DNA of 64,000 nucleotides from NCBI GenBank assembly GCA_032622095.1, contig CP136069.1:182643122-182707121 (forward strand), written 5' to 3'. A program made the position numbers and the translations under genes. The notes under the pieces are model-generated. The model ran no database searches. It was not told the origin of the DNA and was given only the letters and a program-made list of their open reading frames with translations. Position 1 is the stretch's first letter; each line of letters starts with the position of its first letter. Positions 32,725-44,102 of the stretch are shown here, one piece after another. Source of the stretch: Siphonodentalium dalli. Taxonomy: Eukaryota; Mollusca; Scaphopoda; Gadilida; Siphonodentaliidae.

Positions 32725-32935
32725 TCTTATTTCTGTTCTTCAAATTAAATTATCTTTATAAAATGAAAACTAACGATGAACACATATCATTGGATAATTA
32801 AATATGTACGCTCTTTATATCTGTTCTTCAGAAAAAAATATCAAATTAAATGCTCTTTATGGAAATTTGCACACATATTATTGGGTAATTAATGATGAAC
32901 GCTCTTTATTTCTGTTTTTCAGAAAATGATTATCA
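32725..32935 (+). repeat. Diverged ~80-bp tandem repeat, about three copies
   Basis: The block 'gctcttta', 'tctgttcttcag', 'tattgg.taatta' recurs near 32735, 32811 and 32895. Units are imperfect. The same 'cgctctttat' word is frequent inside the Helitron array at 51-58 kb. Confidence 0.45.
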
Positions 32936-33196
32936 AAATGAATTAACATCATGGAAATTGGGACTTACCTCGTTGTCAGTTGTGACACACCCCTTGCATG
33001 TGAGAGTTCGTCCGCTTTTGAAAGTGGGTAAATGTCCGGTGGGGAAATGTCCGTATACCCGACAGGGGGCCGCTGTATTAACATTTCGAAAAAGGCCAGG
33101 TGTATATAAGTAATCATCACTGTGTGTGACTTTACTAATGGACTTTAATGCTAGATAAGCTGGATAAACAGTTCTATTGTTCAAAGTGCAATCCAA

Positions 33197-33574
33197 TTAG
33201 GTCATTGGTAATTACATAATTAGCACATAATAATTTATGTGTACACCTGATTCAACAGTTCAAATGACAATCACATGTGTTGAAAGTTCTGCCCACATGA
33301 TCCCAAAAGAACAAATGACCCATAATAATTGTATACTATATATATTATTACCACAACAATATATCATATTTTCTGATTGTGGGGATCAAATTTAATTTTC
33401 ATGGACAGATTAATAAGCATATGTTGTAACAATATTAATACAGTTCTGTCAGACTAAACTTTTTTCGTACCTAGAATGCAGGTCAGATCGTTTCACGTTC
33501 ACATTCGTGACATTATTCGCAATCATTATAAATACTATTCAAATAGCAAAATATTGATTGTTGTGTTATTTGAC
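33197..33574. other. AT-rich spacer downstream of the THAP frame
   Basis: No feature supported. If the THAP frame is a first exon, this stretch would be intron; the frame ends in 'ttgttggttgagtc', which contains a possible GT donor, but I see no paired acceptor. Confidence 0.3.
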
Positions 33575-33790
33575 TCAACCAACAATGTCAGTTTGGTAGT
33601 CAGATGGTAGGAAATGATTACGACAAACAACAGGTTTTCCAATCTGACTTTCGGGTGTCCACTGTTTGTTGGAATTCGGCAAATTCCTTTTCACCGCAAA
33701 AATGCATTTTTCTCTCAATTTCTGATCTTTCGAGAACCGATGTCCGACTATGACTTTTCGACAAAGCGGTACACAACAATTTGTTGGCAT
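33575..33790 (-). CDS. THAP-type zinc-finger reading frame (possible single exon)
   Basis: From ATG at 33790 the frame reads MPTNCCVPLC, then GHRFSKD, LREKCIFAVKRN, QWTPES and VVCRNHFLPSDY before a stop after 71 codons. This is the C2CH THAP pattern: MP..C...C at the N-terminus and CX2H plus F..DY at the end, length ~70 as expected for an N-terminal DNA-binding THAP domain. The usually invariant Trp in the 'R.kW' helix reads Cys here. It is either the first exon of a host THAP gene, with a GT donor near the 3' end, or a remnant of a P-element-like transposase. It lies only ~130 bp from the edge of the foldback element. Confidence 0.6.
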   Translation of the reverse strand: MPTNCCVPLCRKVIVGHRFSKDQKLREKCIFAVKRNLPNSNKQWTPESQIGKPVVCRNHFLPSDYQTDIVG

Positions 33791-33949
33791 TGTTGTTCTC
33801 ACAATTGTCTAAGCGATCGATAATAGTCACCTGTAATTGTACTGATTTGTATGCACTAACAGTAGTAACCCAACGTAAACAAAGCTGACCCAGATATTCT
33901 ATAACACATCGCGTAGCGGCGACGTCCGGTGTGACTAATTAGTGCCCGG

Positions 33950-34921
33950 GCAAGCCCGGACACGCCCGGACAAGCCCGGGCACGCCCGGGCAGGACTTGG
34001 TGGTCTCATGGGCCCGCAGATAGTCTAATATGATGCCATATGGTATAGTAGGATACAGAATAAGCATATATTAGGAAAATTGACTTTCTGTGTCGTCCAC
34101 CGGCGGGTTTATTAACCATTTAAATGCCGATATTGACTAAAAGAACCCTGGAGAGCCCAGACGGACGCATAGACCCGACCATATTATATATTGATGACTA
34201 ATGGTAGCGAGGCACTTACTAAAGGTATATATTGCAAATATTGACTCGCTATCTCGTTCGCGGCCGGCTTCATTAACCCCTTAAATGACGATATGCGCCA
34301 GAAGAACATGGCGCAAGCCCGGGCACGCCCGGGCAGGTCTTGGTGGTCTCATGGGCCCGCAGACAGTCTAATATGATGCCATATGGTAGTAGGATACAGA
34401 ATAAGCATATATTAGGAAAATTTACTTGCTGTGTCGTCCACCGGCGGGTTTATTAACCATTTAAATGCCGATATTGACTAAAAGAACCCGGGAGAGCCCA
34501 GACGGACGCATAGACCCGACCATATTATATATTGATGACTAATGGTAGCGAGGCACTTACTAAAGGTATATATTGCAAATATTGACTCGCTATCTCGTTC
34601 GCGGCCGGCTTCATTAACCCCTTACATGACGATATGCGCCAGAAGAACATGGCGCAAGCCCGGGCACGCCCGGGCAGGTATTCGTGGTCTCATGGGCCCG
34701 CAGACAGTCTAATATGATGCCATATGGTAGTAGGATACAGAATAAGCATATATTAGGAAAATTGACTTGCTGTGTCGTCCACCGGCGGGTTTATTAACCA
34801 TTTAAATGCCGATATTAACTAAAAGAACCCGGGAGAGCCCAGACGGACGCATAGACCCGACCATATTATATATTGATGACTAATGGTAGCGAGGCACTTA
34901 CCAAAGGTATATATTGCAAAT
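33950..34921 (+). repeat. Left arm: ~342-bp satellite, three units
   Basis: The landmark 'catgggcccgcag' occurs at 34007, 34350 and 34691 (spacing 343 and 341). Each unit contains 'ccaccggcgggtttatt', 'gcccagacggacgcataga' and 'atggtagcgaggcacttac'. Units differ at few positions. The third unit runs directly into the transposase-like frame at 34922. Confidence 0.88.
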
Positions 34922-35527
34922 ATTGTTAAGAAGATCGTTAGCGAAATTTTTTCGGACAAAGGTCTTCTCTCCAGCGAAGATGAGTATACCTTCGATCTGG
35001 AGTCGTTACGTTTGCTTGAGGAATACGATGTTATCGTACCTGGCTTCAATAATTATTTCTCAAAAATTCTTCCTTCCATTCGGCGTTACATATTCGAGCC
35101 ATCTCTTCAAGGAAAGTCAACGATCGAGTGGACTAACAATTCGTGCGAGCCGATAAACCACCTTCTTAAGCTTTCGACAAATTTGAAAAGCCAAAAGTTA
35201 CCAGAACTTATTTCCAAAATCCATACCATCGTCAAATTACAACATATGGACATCAGACGAGCGATTCACGGACAAGGGAACTACGAACTTGCTCCACATA
35301 TGAAGAAATTTCGTGTGCTTCATTCACAGTGGACAACTATGACAGACGAGAAATCATGCAAGGTCCGTAAATTTTTAAGCGGTCAATCGAGGAAATCAAG
35401 CACAGTAACATCAACAGATGGTACACTAACCGTTCCACGAACAACACCAACGGCACGAAAACCATCGCAGAAAAAACGTACAAAATCGGCAAAGACATCC
35501 AGCGCACCGAAAAGACAAAAAAACTGA
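34883..35527 (+). pseudogene. C-terminal fragment of a MULE-type transposase
   Basis: 214 codons. The opening (MVARHLPKVYIANI) lies in the third satellite unit. The rest is unique: VKKIVSEIFSDKGLLSSED, FNNYFSKILPSIRRYI, then the hallmark EWTNNSCEPINHLLKL, ELISKIHTIVKLQ, MDIRRAIHGQGNYEL and HSQWTTMTDEKS, ending in a Lys/Ser-rich tail. The TNN..E..N block and the RA..G.G.Y.L block match what I know of MULE transposases in marine invertebrates, where that Glu is thought to complete the DDE set. Both catalytic Asp regions are absent, so the protein is a remnant; its upstream half is replaced by satellite DNA. Confidence 0.6.
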
Positions 35528-37264
35528 CAATACTTCTTATTTGATAGTGACTATATAGTGTCTATGTGATTTTAATTTGATAGTTCAATCGATGTTTCAA
35601 TGATTGTTTCTTCCAAGTCCAATGTTGCAATTCTAGTGGTTCTGAATTTTAAACAGTCTGATCGAGCGTGTGATACATACAAATAATGTAATAAGCATTG
35701 ACAATAACATAGTTCGGTCAGTTTTGAAGAGAGAGCATCGTTACTATCCTTAGCGAAAAAAGGTCATGTATTAAATCACATATATATACATAGTTATTTT
35801 CCGATTTTCTTTAGAGTAGCTTACTTTTCTGAAATTTTATTTGAATACTACAATGTCCTGGAATTCACCCATTTACGCAAATTGTTATGCTACAACACCA
35901 GGTTTTACATGTTTGATATGTACAGCCAGTAGCTAGTATTCTGTTAAAGTTTTAAACATTCGATCAACCTCAGTGTATTTTGAAAATACGTCAATATGGT
36001 ATCAACTTCAAATAAGCGATACCATTCTTATACAATATTGCAAACATCTGGCACATCATGGGTCACCCACTAAGACAGGGGCACATCTAGTTAGATATGT
36101 TCAATAACATAGCTTTCCGCATCAGGCCTTCATCAGTGATGATATATCATCACTGACGAAGACCTTGTGCAGAAAGCTATGTTATTGGGTAGAACTATGC
36201 AAACAGTTTGAAAAAGTTTTGAATTATATATCTATTCACGTGTATGTATATATTATACTTTCAATTGTGCTATTAGTATGTATGATTGTTATATATCTTG
36301 TGGTTCTCATATTTGTTTTGCTTGTTATATATTATTCATAAATTGTTTCATGAACATTCCTGGAAATCATATATGCACGAACTGTGAGAAACAAATTAGT
36401 TAGAAATCAATCACTCTTGAAGTTTAACATATGAACATTCCGCCAATCACCCAATTGTTACTAACTAGTTTTAGCATCCTTTGTTAACTGTAAACATTTG
36501 AAAATGTCCCATAAATCTTTCGAAAATACACATATATATGGAAGTTCGAGTGATTAGATTTCCGGGAAATGTTCTAAACAATTTGACAAAATTATATTCA
36601 TTTGCCCTATATTGCAAACACGTGTATATATGTGTGGCTTATATAGTACTGTTGGTGGACATTTTTCGTTTCAGCTGTTGTGAGTTTTCCCCATAAATGC
36701 TTTTATACTATCATGTACATATTGTTTCCCGAACATTCCTGGAAATTATACGCGTATACACAAATATTCTGTTTATCTGAGAATTTAGAAATTTTAACTG
36801 ATCTATACACAGAACAACTTAGTTGAAGATAGCTATTCTGTTTTTCTCGGACAAAATGTCCTGCAATTTTAAGTTCTATAACCTACCAAAAGGGAAAATA
36901 TAGAGATTAATGGAATATAAATTATGCATGACGCATAGTTTCATTTCTGAAATTGAAATGACAATTATTTGGATGGAGTTTTGTTATCGTACTTCTGTCT
37001 CCATTATAGTAATATCATTCAAGCGATTCTATTTCCGGGAAATGTTGTGCACAGTATGATTTTTACATGCAAATATATTTATGTATAAAATGTTTCAAGG
37101 TGATGTGATATATATATATATATATATATATTATTTTTTTTTATTTACTGATAGTGCCGTTTAGATGAAATAAATTTTATAAGTTCTCTAAAACCTTATT
37201 ATTTATTCCCGTAGTTCACCCCGTGTACGTGGTATATCGCCAAACCCGAAGGTATCACCGAACC
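35528..37264. other. Interior of the foldback element, non-coding
   Basis: AT-rich, no gene recognised. Contains a hairpin (36102-36187) and a (TA)n tract near 37107-37130. Phrases such as 'cattcctggaaat' and 'tttccgggaaatgtt' recur several times (36354, 36567, 36736, 37036), hinting at old internal duplications. Confidence 0.4.
36102..36187. repeat. 86-bp hairpin
   Basis: CAATAACATAGCTTTC..GCA at the left pairs with the complementary GAAAGCTATGTTATTG at the right, and 'catcagtgatga' with 'tcatcactga' near the centre 'tatatatc'. Both arms are ~40 bp with a few mismatches. Confidence 0.75.
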
Positions 37265-37725
37265 CGAGAAGTCTCCAGGGTTCTTCTAGTTAATATCGGC
37301 ATTTAAATGGTTAATTAACCCGCCGGTGGACGACACAGCAAGTCAATTTTCATAATCTATGCTTATTCTGTATATATCCTACAACCACACGACATCATAT
37401 TAGACTGTCCGCGGGCCCATGAGGCCATCAGGGCCTGCCCGGACTTGCCCGGGCTTTCCCGTGCTCTCTTGGTCCAGATCGTCATTTAAGGGATTAATAA
37501 AGCCGACCGCGAACGGAATAGCGAGTCAGTATTTGCAATATACCTTTAGTAAGTGCCTCGATCCCATTATTCATCAATATATAATATGATCGGGTCGCTG
37601 TGTCAGTCGAGGCTCTCCCGGGTTCTTTAAGTTAATATCGGCATTTAAAGTGTTAATAAACCCGCCGGTTGATGACACAGCAAGTAAATTTGCATGCTTA
37701 TTCAGAATCCTACTACCGTACGGAA
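37265..37725 (-). repeat. Internal satellite block, ~1.3 inverted units
   Basis: Same ~342-bp satellite as the arms but in the right-arm orientation ('ggttaattaacccgccggtg', 'gcgggcccatgag', 'gcaatatacctttagtaag'). More diverged than the arms. It could be the original right end of a smaller element (33927-37725) that later grew, or a rearranged arm. Confidence 0.75.
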
Positions 37726-38429
37726 TCATTTCGGCCAATTTGGCCGGTTACTTCATGTGAGTTTTTCATCTGACGTGTGTGTCGGAATAATGATGTGGAG
37801 GATTTATGTAAATGTTAGCCCAAACTACATTTCCAAGTAACGATGGTTTTGTTGTTTATTTTGAGGAATAATACCGCGTCAGATGAATTCAGCCCAAATA
37901 TGTTAACAGTTGTCGTGTAAAACATTCGGCAGTAAGTTAGCGTTATTTAGTATTTGTGGATGTCCTCTAACATGGGGAAAATAGACTACTGCGCTTGAAC
38001 GAGCATGTGAATTGTCGTTTTTAATGTATAGCAACTTTATAATCAATAACAGAGGCATTCTCTGTCAAATAAGGTCGCTCTATTTACGATACCAATTGGG
38101 GAACTTTGTAAATTAAATTACGCGTAAACTTAACCTGCTGCAAATAGAAAAGGTGTCGGAATCGGCGTACTCGCCCCAGGGCTAACTCGCCCAATCGGCG
38201 CGTGCCAACTCGGAATAAAAGGCCAACTCGGAATAAAAGATGCATACGGGGTGTTATATGGCGTTTGGTCCGTTGTTTCTCAATGAATATTATTGAAATT
38301 TGGTGTATATGTCCGGGCTGAGACATGGAATACAACAACGTTTGAATTGATTTTAAATTTACAAATTTGTTGATTTTATTCATTTTGTTTTCGTTCTGAA
38401 ACACACTATAAAGTGTATATAATATAATA

Positions 38430-38735
38430 ACGAACACGAGACATACATAATTTATGAACTGTTAACAAAAGATATCAAATTCAATACATGACAAAGATGA
38501 CTCAGTGGAGTTTATAAAGTGAACATAAAAACATTGAGGTAAGAATCTTTTTAAGGAATTCAACTTTATTTAATGATAATAAACACATAAATTAAAATAA
38601 CAAACATGAGACATACATGATTTATAAACTGTTAACAAAAGATATCAAACTCAATACATGACAAAGATGACTCAGTGAAGTTTATAAAGTGAACATAAAA
38701 ATATTAAGGTAAAAATCTTTTTAAGCATTACTAAA
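38430..38735 (+). repeat. ~130-bp direct duplication
   Basis: The stretch 'gagacatacat.atttat.aa', 'ctgttaacaaaagatatcaa' and 'gatgactcagtg.agtttat' appears at 38436-38553 and 38609-38731, spacing 173 bp, with few differences. Non-coding. Confidence 0.75.
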
Positions 38736-38739
38736 CCGT

Positions 38740-40260
38740 TTAGCACAGTCCACTTCACTCATCCGATCATCACTAAACTTCATATTTATCTTGATATTGA
38801 TCTATCAGATGAGAGCTATCAAATATTTTTTTAATTTTATAGGAAAAAATGGTCGCCAGCGGCCATATTGCATTTACGTTATATGTTATCGCGTCATGTC
38901 GATATCTAGTATTACTTAGAAATTTCACCTTTCCAGATTCATAATTGCTCCATTGACTGTAACAGATGGAATTATTCCCCTCTTCGGATAGAGTGTCACT
39001 GAAACTTTATTTTGTCAGACTGTCTGTAAAGTCACTGATTATATATGGCAATAATCTGTAATAAGATGTAGCACTATTTTATTTTATATTTACATGCAGT
39101 GCTGTTTTTATACAACAATTCTAACCCCCCTTAGATCATCATGTGATCGACCATACATCGCGCGAGGACCTGGTTGAATTAAGGGGGGTTTTTATGGATA
39201 ACTTCTGTCCTCAAGCTAGATTATACTTATGACATTTAATGGCATGTTTCTAACATGGAGGGTTAGATATGCGTGAGACACCACCACTCTTCAATTCACA
39301 CCAAGTTATCAGCTGTCATATTCGGATATTAGAACCCATAGCCATGATATATGGTTTATTTTGTGTATACTAGTAATATTGTTATGTTCAGTACCTTTAT
39401 ATACCAGTACTGTGTATAACAATGCATATACATTAATCCATGTATACATGTATATTGATTCAACGGATTCAGTGGTTTTGTCCATCAGTCTATCAAATTT
39501 GCGGGGGAAAACATGGCCACAAGCAGTACACCCTGTTAAATTTCGAATTTGAATCAATTGGCGCACCCTACAGCCAGCTTTTATTGGAGAACTTTTTCTC
39601 ATGTGGATAGTTTGGGTCACCGCTAGATGTGAGCCATGTTTTGTTCTCAAGCTGTCCTTGTGAAGACATCACTGCCAGCGGTGATCTTGAATTTTACTAT
39701 TTTTATGGCTAAATAATTTGGTTGATCCTACAGACGACACCCCTTGTCCGATCGTCACCAGATTCCACAATGATCATCTGGATAACCAGGGGGAGAGTAA
39801 TCTAATTTTCCCGAATTTCGTTAAAAAACATTACCACAGGCAGCAATTTGGTATCTTACTGTTTGATCCTCTTTTGCGTGACTGAATTGTTTAGCAACTG
39901 TACAGTCATATCCCTCATCTGATAGTCACCACACTTTATATTGATCTTCGGGCTGACAACTAGATGGGAGCTATCGAATGCTTTGAATTTTTTGGAAAAC
40001 ATTGTCGCCAGCAGTCATCTTCTATTTTGGTTTTTATATACATGTATATCTCTTCATTCGGATAGCCAGTATTACGTAGGTACTTCAACTTTCCGCATTC
40101 CTGTCATCATTTGAAATATAAAAATTTACCTGATACCATGCACCCTTCAAAATTTGTTTCGTCGTATCTATTTTAATGACCCGTATGGTAATATTGATAC
40201 AGATATATTTGTCAAACATTTCTTTGTACAATATACAGGTATTTAGTTTGTAACTAAATC
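38740..40260. repeat. Old dispersed repeats inside the foldback interior
   Basis: 39160-39360 matches the repeat at 14.86-15.22 kb. 38850-39010 and 39480-40130 contain several 'gccagcggccat/ccagcggtgatcttg' modules like the repeat at 18.5-19.0 kb. Their presence shows the interior is ordinary genomic repeat DNA captured by or inserted into the element. Confidence 0.5.
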
Positions 40261-40271
40261 TAGAAATATAT

Positions 40272-40937
40272 AATAGTAGCTGGTGGACCCTACTTCGTCC
40301 GGGATGTTCCCCTCTGATTTTCGGAGAATTGCGCGATTTAACCTTGAATTGACCATTTTAAAGGTGATCGTCATGTCGGGTCACGATTTGACCCGCCCAA
40401 AACACTCCCCGGACAAAAGTCACGACAAATGTACCCGTCGAAATCCGCCCGGCTTTACCCGATTTGACCTTGAATTGACAATTTTGAATGTCAAGATCAG
40501 GTCAGGGTCATAATTTGACCCACCCGAAACACTCCTGGGACAAAAGTAACAGTAGGTATTATATTTCGTTGAAATACTTCGTTTTACCAGATTTGACCTT
40601 GAATTGATCTTTTTGAATGTCAAAGTCAGGTCGGGATCAAGATTTGACCCGTCCAAATAGTCCAGAAACATGCCTACATCAGCACGTTCGAGAACATGGT
40701 CCCACGTGAAATTGGACCCGTCAATATTGCTCCCGGGATCGAAGTAGTCCTACACACAAATTTTTAGTCGGATCGGTCAAGGTCCAGAAACATGCCTATG
40801 AGCGAGGTCAAGTTGACACGTTAAATACCAAATCCGAGTCGGATCAGTCGAGCAGTGTTAGAGTCTATAACACATACACACATGCATTCACGCATACACA
40901 CATACATACAGACAGGTGTTCCAAAATGTATAATCGA
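40272..40937 (-). mobile_element. Non-autonomous Helitron (B type), minus strand
   Basis: Read on the minus strand it starts TCGATTATACATTTTGGAAC, passes a TG-rich tract, and ends with the hairpin CCCGGACGAAGTAGGG then 'tccaccagctac'. That is the B-type 3' end seen at 44-46 and 59 kb with CTAG changed to CTAC. Repeated 'accttgaattga' modules match the + strand copy at 59.4-59.8 kb ('tcaattcaaggt'). No replicase/helicase gene. Confidence 0.65.
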
Positions 40938-41010
40938 TAGCTACAACAATTCTATGGTAGATAGTTCACGGCCGACCTGATGCATGCATCTTAGTTTTCT
41001 TGTATTAGAC

Positions 41011-41775
41011 TGTCCGCGGGTTCAGGAGGCAGCCATGGCCTGTCCGGGCTTGCCCGGGCTTGCCGCGTTCTTCTGGCGCATATCGTTATTTAAGGGGTTA
41101 ATGAAGCCGGCGGCGAACGAGATAGCGAGTCAATATTTGCAATATACCTTTAGTAAGTGCCTCGCTACCATTAGTCATCAATATATAATATTATCAGGTT
41201 TCTGTGTCCGTCCGGTCTCTCCCGGGTTCTTTTAGTTAATATCGATATTTAGAGGGTTAATAAACCCGCCGGTGGACGACACAGCAAGTCAATTTTCAAA
41301 ATATATGCTTATTCTGTATCCTACTACCATATGACATCATATTAGACTGTCTGCGGGCCCATGAGACCACCAGGGCCTGCCCGGGCGTGCCCGGGCTTGC
41401 GCCATGTTCTTCTGGCACATATCGTCATTTAAGGGGTTAATGAAGCCGGCCGCGAACGAGATAGCGAGTCAATATTTGCAATATACCTTTAGTAAGTGCC
41501 TCGCAACCATTAGTCATCAATATATAATATGGTCGGGTCTATGCGTCCGTCTGGGCTCTCCCGGGTTCTTTTAGTCAATATCGGCATTTAAATGGTTAAT
41601 AAACCCGCCGGTGGACGACACAGCAAGTCAATTTTCCTAATATATGCTTATTCTGTATCCTACTACCATATGACATCATATTAGACTGTCTGCGGGTCCA
41701 TGAGATCACCAGGGCCTGCCCGGGCGTGCCCGGGCTTGCCCGGGCGTGCCCGGGCGTGCCCGGGCACTAATTAGT
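41011..41775 (-). repeat. Right arm: ~342-bp satellite, about 2.2 inverted units
   Basis: Inverted copies of the left-arm unit: 'tagactgtc.gcggg', 'gaacgagatagcgagtcaat', 'aacccgccggtgg' recur with ~340-bp spacing. The outer end is a run of cccgggc(g/t)tg 10-mers leading to the terminal 'cactaattagtcacaccc'. Confidence 0.85.
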
Positions 41776-41790
41776 CACACCCGCGACGTC

Positions 41791-43190
41791 TATCGGGAGT
41801 TCCCAGCGCGGTGCCTCCCATTCTCGTACTTTATTCGTTTCAAACTGGGGGGAGTAAAGTGCCGGTGTTTTGTAAACAAAACCTCGTCGACGTACTGCCA
41901 AGTGTGGGTTTCACATCGGTGGTTATTGTGAATGGCCCCCGAAATCGAAATCCTTGCTGTGCGAATGGTTGTGTATTGACAGTACACCATCGACCATTTG
42001 AAATAACACAAGTGGACAATCGAGTTTGCTAGGCGACCAATTCTATGCCTTTTGTCGGGCACGGACACGTTGGTGCGAGTGAAATTGCATACTAACGAGA
42101 ATTCGCTACCGTATCGGACTAGCAATTTCGTACCCACTGTTCAATTAACATTTAATCAAATGATAAACTGTGGATTATTAAGTTATTACCCTCGTGTTAC
42201 GTGGTAAGTACAATGATACTTCTAATTTGTCGTTATCCCATATGTTCGCATAATACGAATTGTTTTACCTACATGTAAGTTCGCTGAAATGGCAATATGT
42301 TTTATCCATGTTGGGAAAATCTCATTTATTTGGTACATGTACATTTATAGGTCTGATTTCAAGTCGTCGTTTTAGTAATGTATTTTATATAGCTCGACAA
42401 TTTTGTTCCTTTTATTCCCTGTTTTTATTTTTATTTTTGTTGTTGAGAGTCTGAAGAATTTGATCGCGTCTAATTTATCGGCAAAACCCTCCGGAACCGG
42501 GACCATATGGACCACCCGCTCGGCCGTATTGTGGGTCGCGTTGTTCCGATTTTCGAGGTCGGGTTGTGCCTTGCTTTGATTAAATATTTTTTGTTATATT
42601 TACATTTTTTATTCATATTTTCTTGAAAATAAAAGAATCTTATTTAAAAAAAGAAGAAGAATAAATTACTTGATTTATTTAAGTTATCGCTGAATACGCC
42701 CATGTTTTCAAATTCAGATATGTGATTTTCTTGTTTCATGTTGGTCGATGGGACTTCATAAGTATGTTTTAGTAATAAACTGTCGTCGTTTCTAAGAGTA
42801 TCATTGATCTCACAAGTTCTCTTGCATTCATGAGAAACCACAAGAAAACTTGTCGCCTTGTCACTTTGAAAACGGTCCTGTTTTGTCGCTTAATCGACAC
42901 CTATTATACAGTTAGCGATGTGTTCGGCATCAGATTGGACACCAATTAACACCAATTAAGTAGGCTATATGATATTCCGATTTCATCTCACTGATTATTT
43001 TTTATAGTGCCTTGATATACGGTTTTAATAACAATCTATGTCATAAAATATGATTAAAACACTATAATTCATCATCATTTGGAACGTCTGTGGCTCAGAA
43101 GGAGCCAATAGAGTAATATACACAAACTGAAATCATAAAAATTATTTCACCCGTTATGGCCCCAACAATGGAACATAATTCAAACTGTTG
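41791..43190. other. No gene recognised
   Basis: Slightly less AT-rich near 41790-42130 and AT-rich after. The minus frame at 41790-42137 has no recognisable domain; I could not find a continuation of the THAP frame here either. Nothing further supported. Confidence 0.35.
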
Positions 43191-43193
43191 TTT

Positions 43194-43263
43194 TTATTTT
43201 CAATGGAAGGGGAATAACTCTATATCTAAATATAATGAGTTATTCCACTTCCATTGAAAATAA
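43194..43263. repeat. 70-bp hairpin
   Basis: TTATTTTCAATGGAAG..GGAATAACTC pairs with GAGTTATTCC..CTTCCATTGAAAATAA; loop 'tatatctaaatataat'. Small foldback repeat. Confidence 0.75.
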
Positions 43264-44096
43264 TGAAATTTGATCACAGAACCCAAATCGATAAAAAAAA
43301 CAAACAAGTTCACAGTTTATTACAACGAATAAGTTGATGATACAATGTTTTAGAGCTTCCTCTTTCAAATGGTATATAGTATGGCATATAGTTTATATAA
43401 AATTATCTGAGGGTTCGAAAATTAGGTGGGTTTTTAAACTGCTTTTACAAACTGAAACAGCGTTCATATTCTTGATTTTTTTTCTGTGTGACGAAATGTT
43501 TGAACATGGCCGAATATTTATACTAGTAGACAAAACCTGACACTATATATTAAAAGCCGACATTTAGGTTACATAATTGCACATTGAAGTGAAGCTGACA
43601 TGCACCATTCGACCTTACAAATTTTGTCTGCGTTATTTGGAAAGAGGTATAGGATAATGTTGATAAATGAAAATAATGTTATATCGGCTTCAAAGTTCAA
43701 ATACTTGCCATGGTCACAGCCATTCTCCAGTTGTTTAAATGTTTCGCACGTAAGTGAAATAAACTCTCTTTATATCTACCATATCAGGGATGGACCATCA
43801 CGGGACGCTCTTTTCTGTTTCATGCCGTGCACATAGCTGTTTTTGTTTGGAACCCAAAGATCGTATTTATTTATGACTTCAATGCGTATATCTGGGACAT
43901 AATGCTTGTAGAAATATACTCAAGTATTTATCGAGATAGTTCGGTAAGGGAAAAATTCAAATGCGAGTATTATTAGGTGTAATTTTGGAGCGCAAACCGC
44001 CAAATTGCTTTAAGGATGGATTATCAGCTCTTCATATAACAATTTTGAAATAGTTTCGTGTGTATAAAATAATACATTTGATTTGAAGAACCTTGT
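43264..44096. other. No gene recognised
   Basis: AT-rich. The + frames at 43334-43540 and 43600-43836 lack domains and codon bias of a conserved protein. Confidence 0.35.
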
Positions 44097-44102
44097 CCGG
44101 AA

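Larger units (their letters stand above)
33927..41782. mobile_element. 7.86-kb foldback-like element with satellite arms
   Basis: The left end CGGTGTGACTAATTAG is the near-exact inverted complement of the right end CTAATTAGTCACACCC. GCGACGTC flanks both ends (33919-33926 and 41783-41790), an 8-bp target duplication. Next to the termini lie GC-rich 10-mers (cccgggca.g) and then arrays of a ~342-bp satellite: three direct units on the left, about 2.2 units inverted on the right, and another 1.3 inverted units at 37265-37725. The interior holds a MULE-type transposase fragment and a nested minus-strand Helitron. Long arms made of tandem repeats and an 8-9-bp duplication are features of foldback/MULE elements; the assignment is inference. 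Confidence 0.8.

Noticed and set aside
41790-42137. Second half of a THAP or transposase gene beside the right arm of the foldback element
   Set aside because: Checked minus-strand frames; no C2CH or transposase motif.
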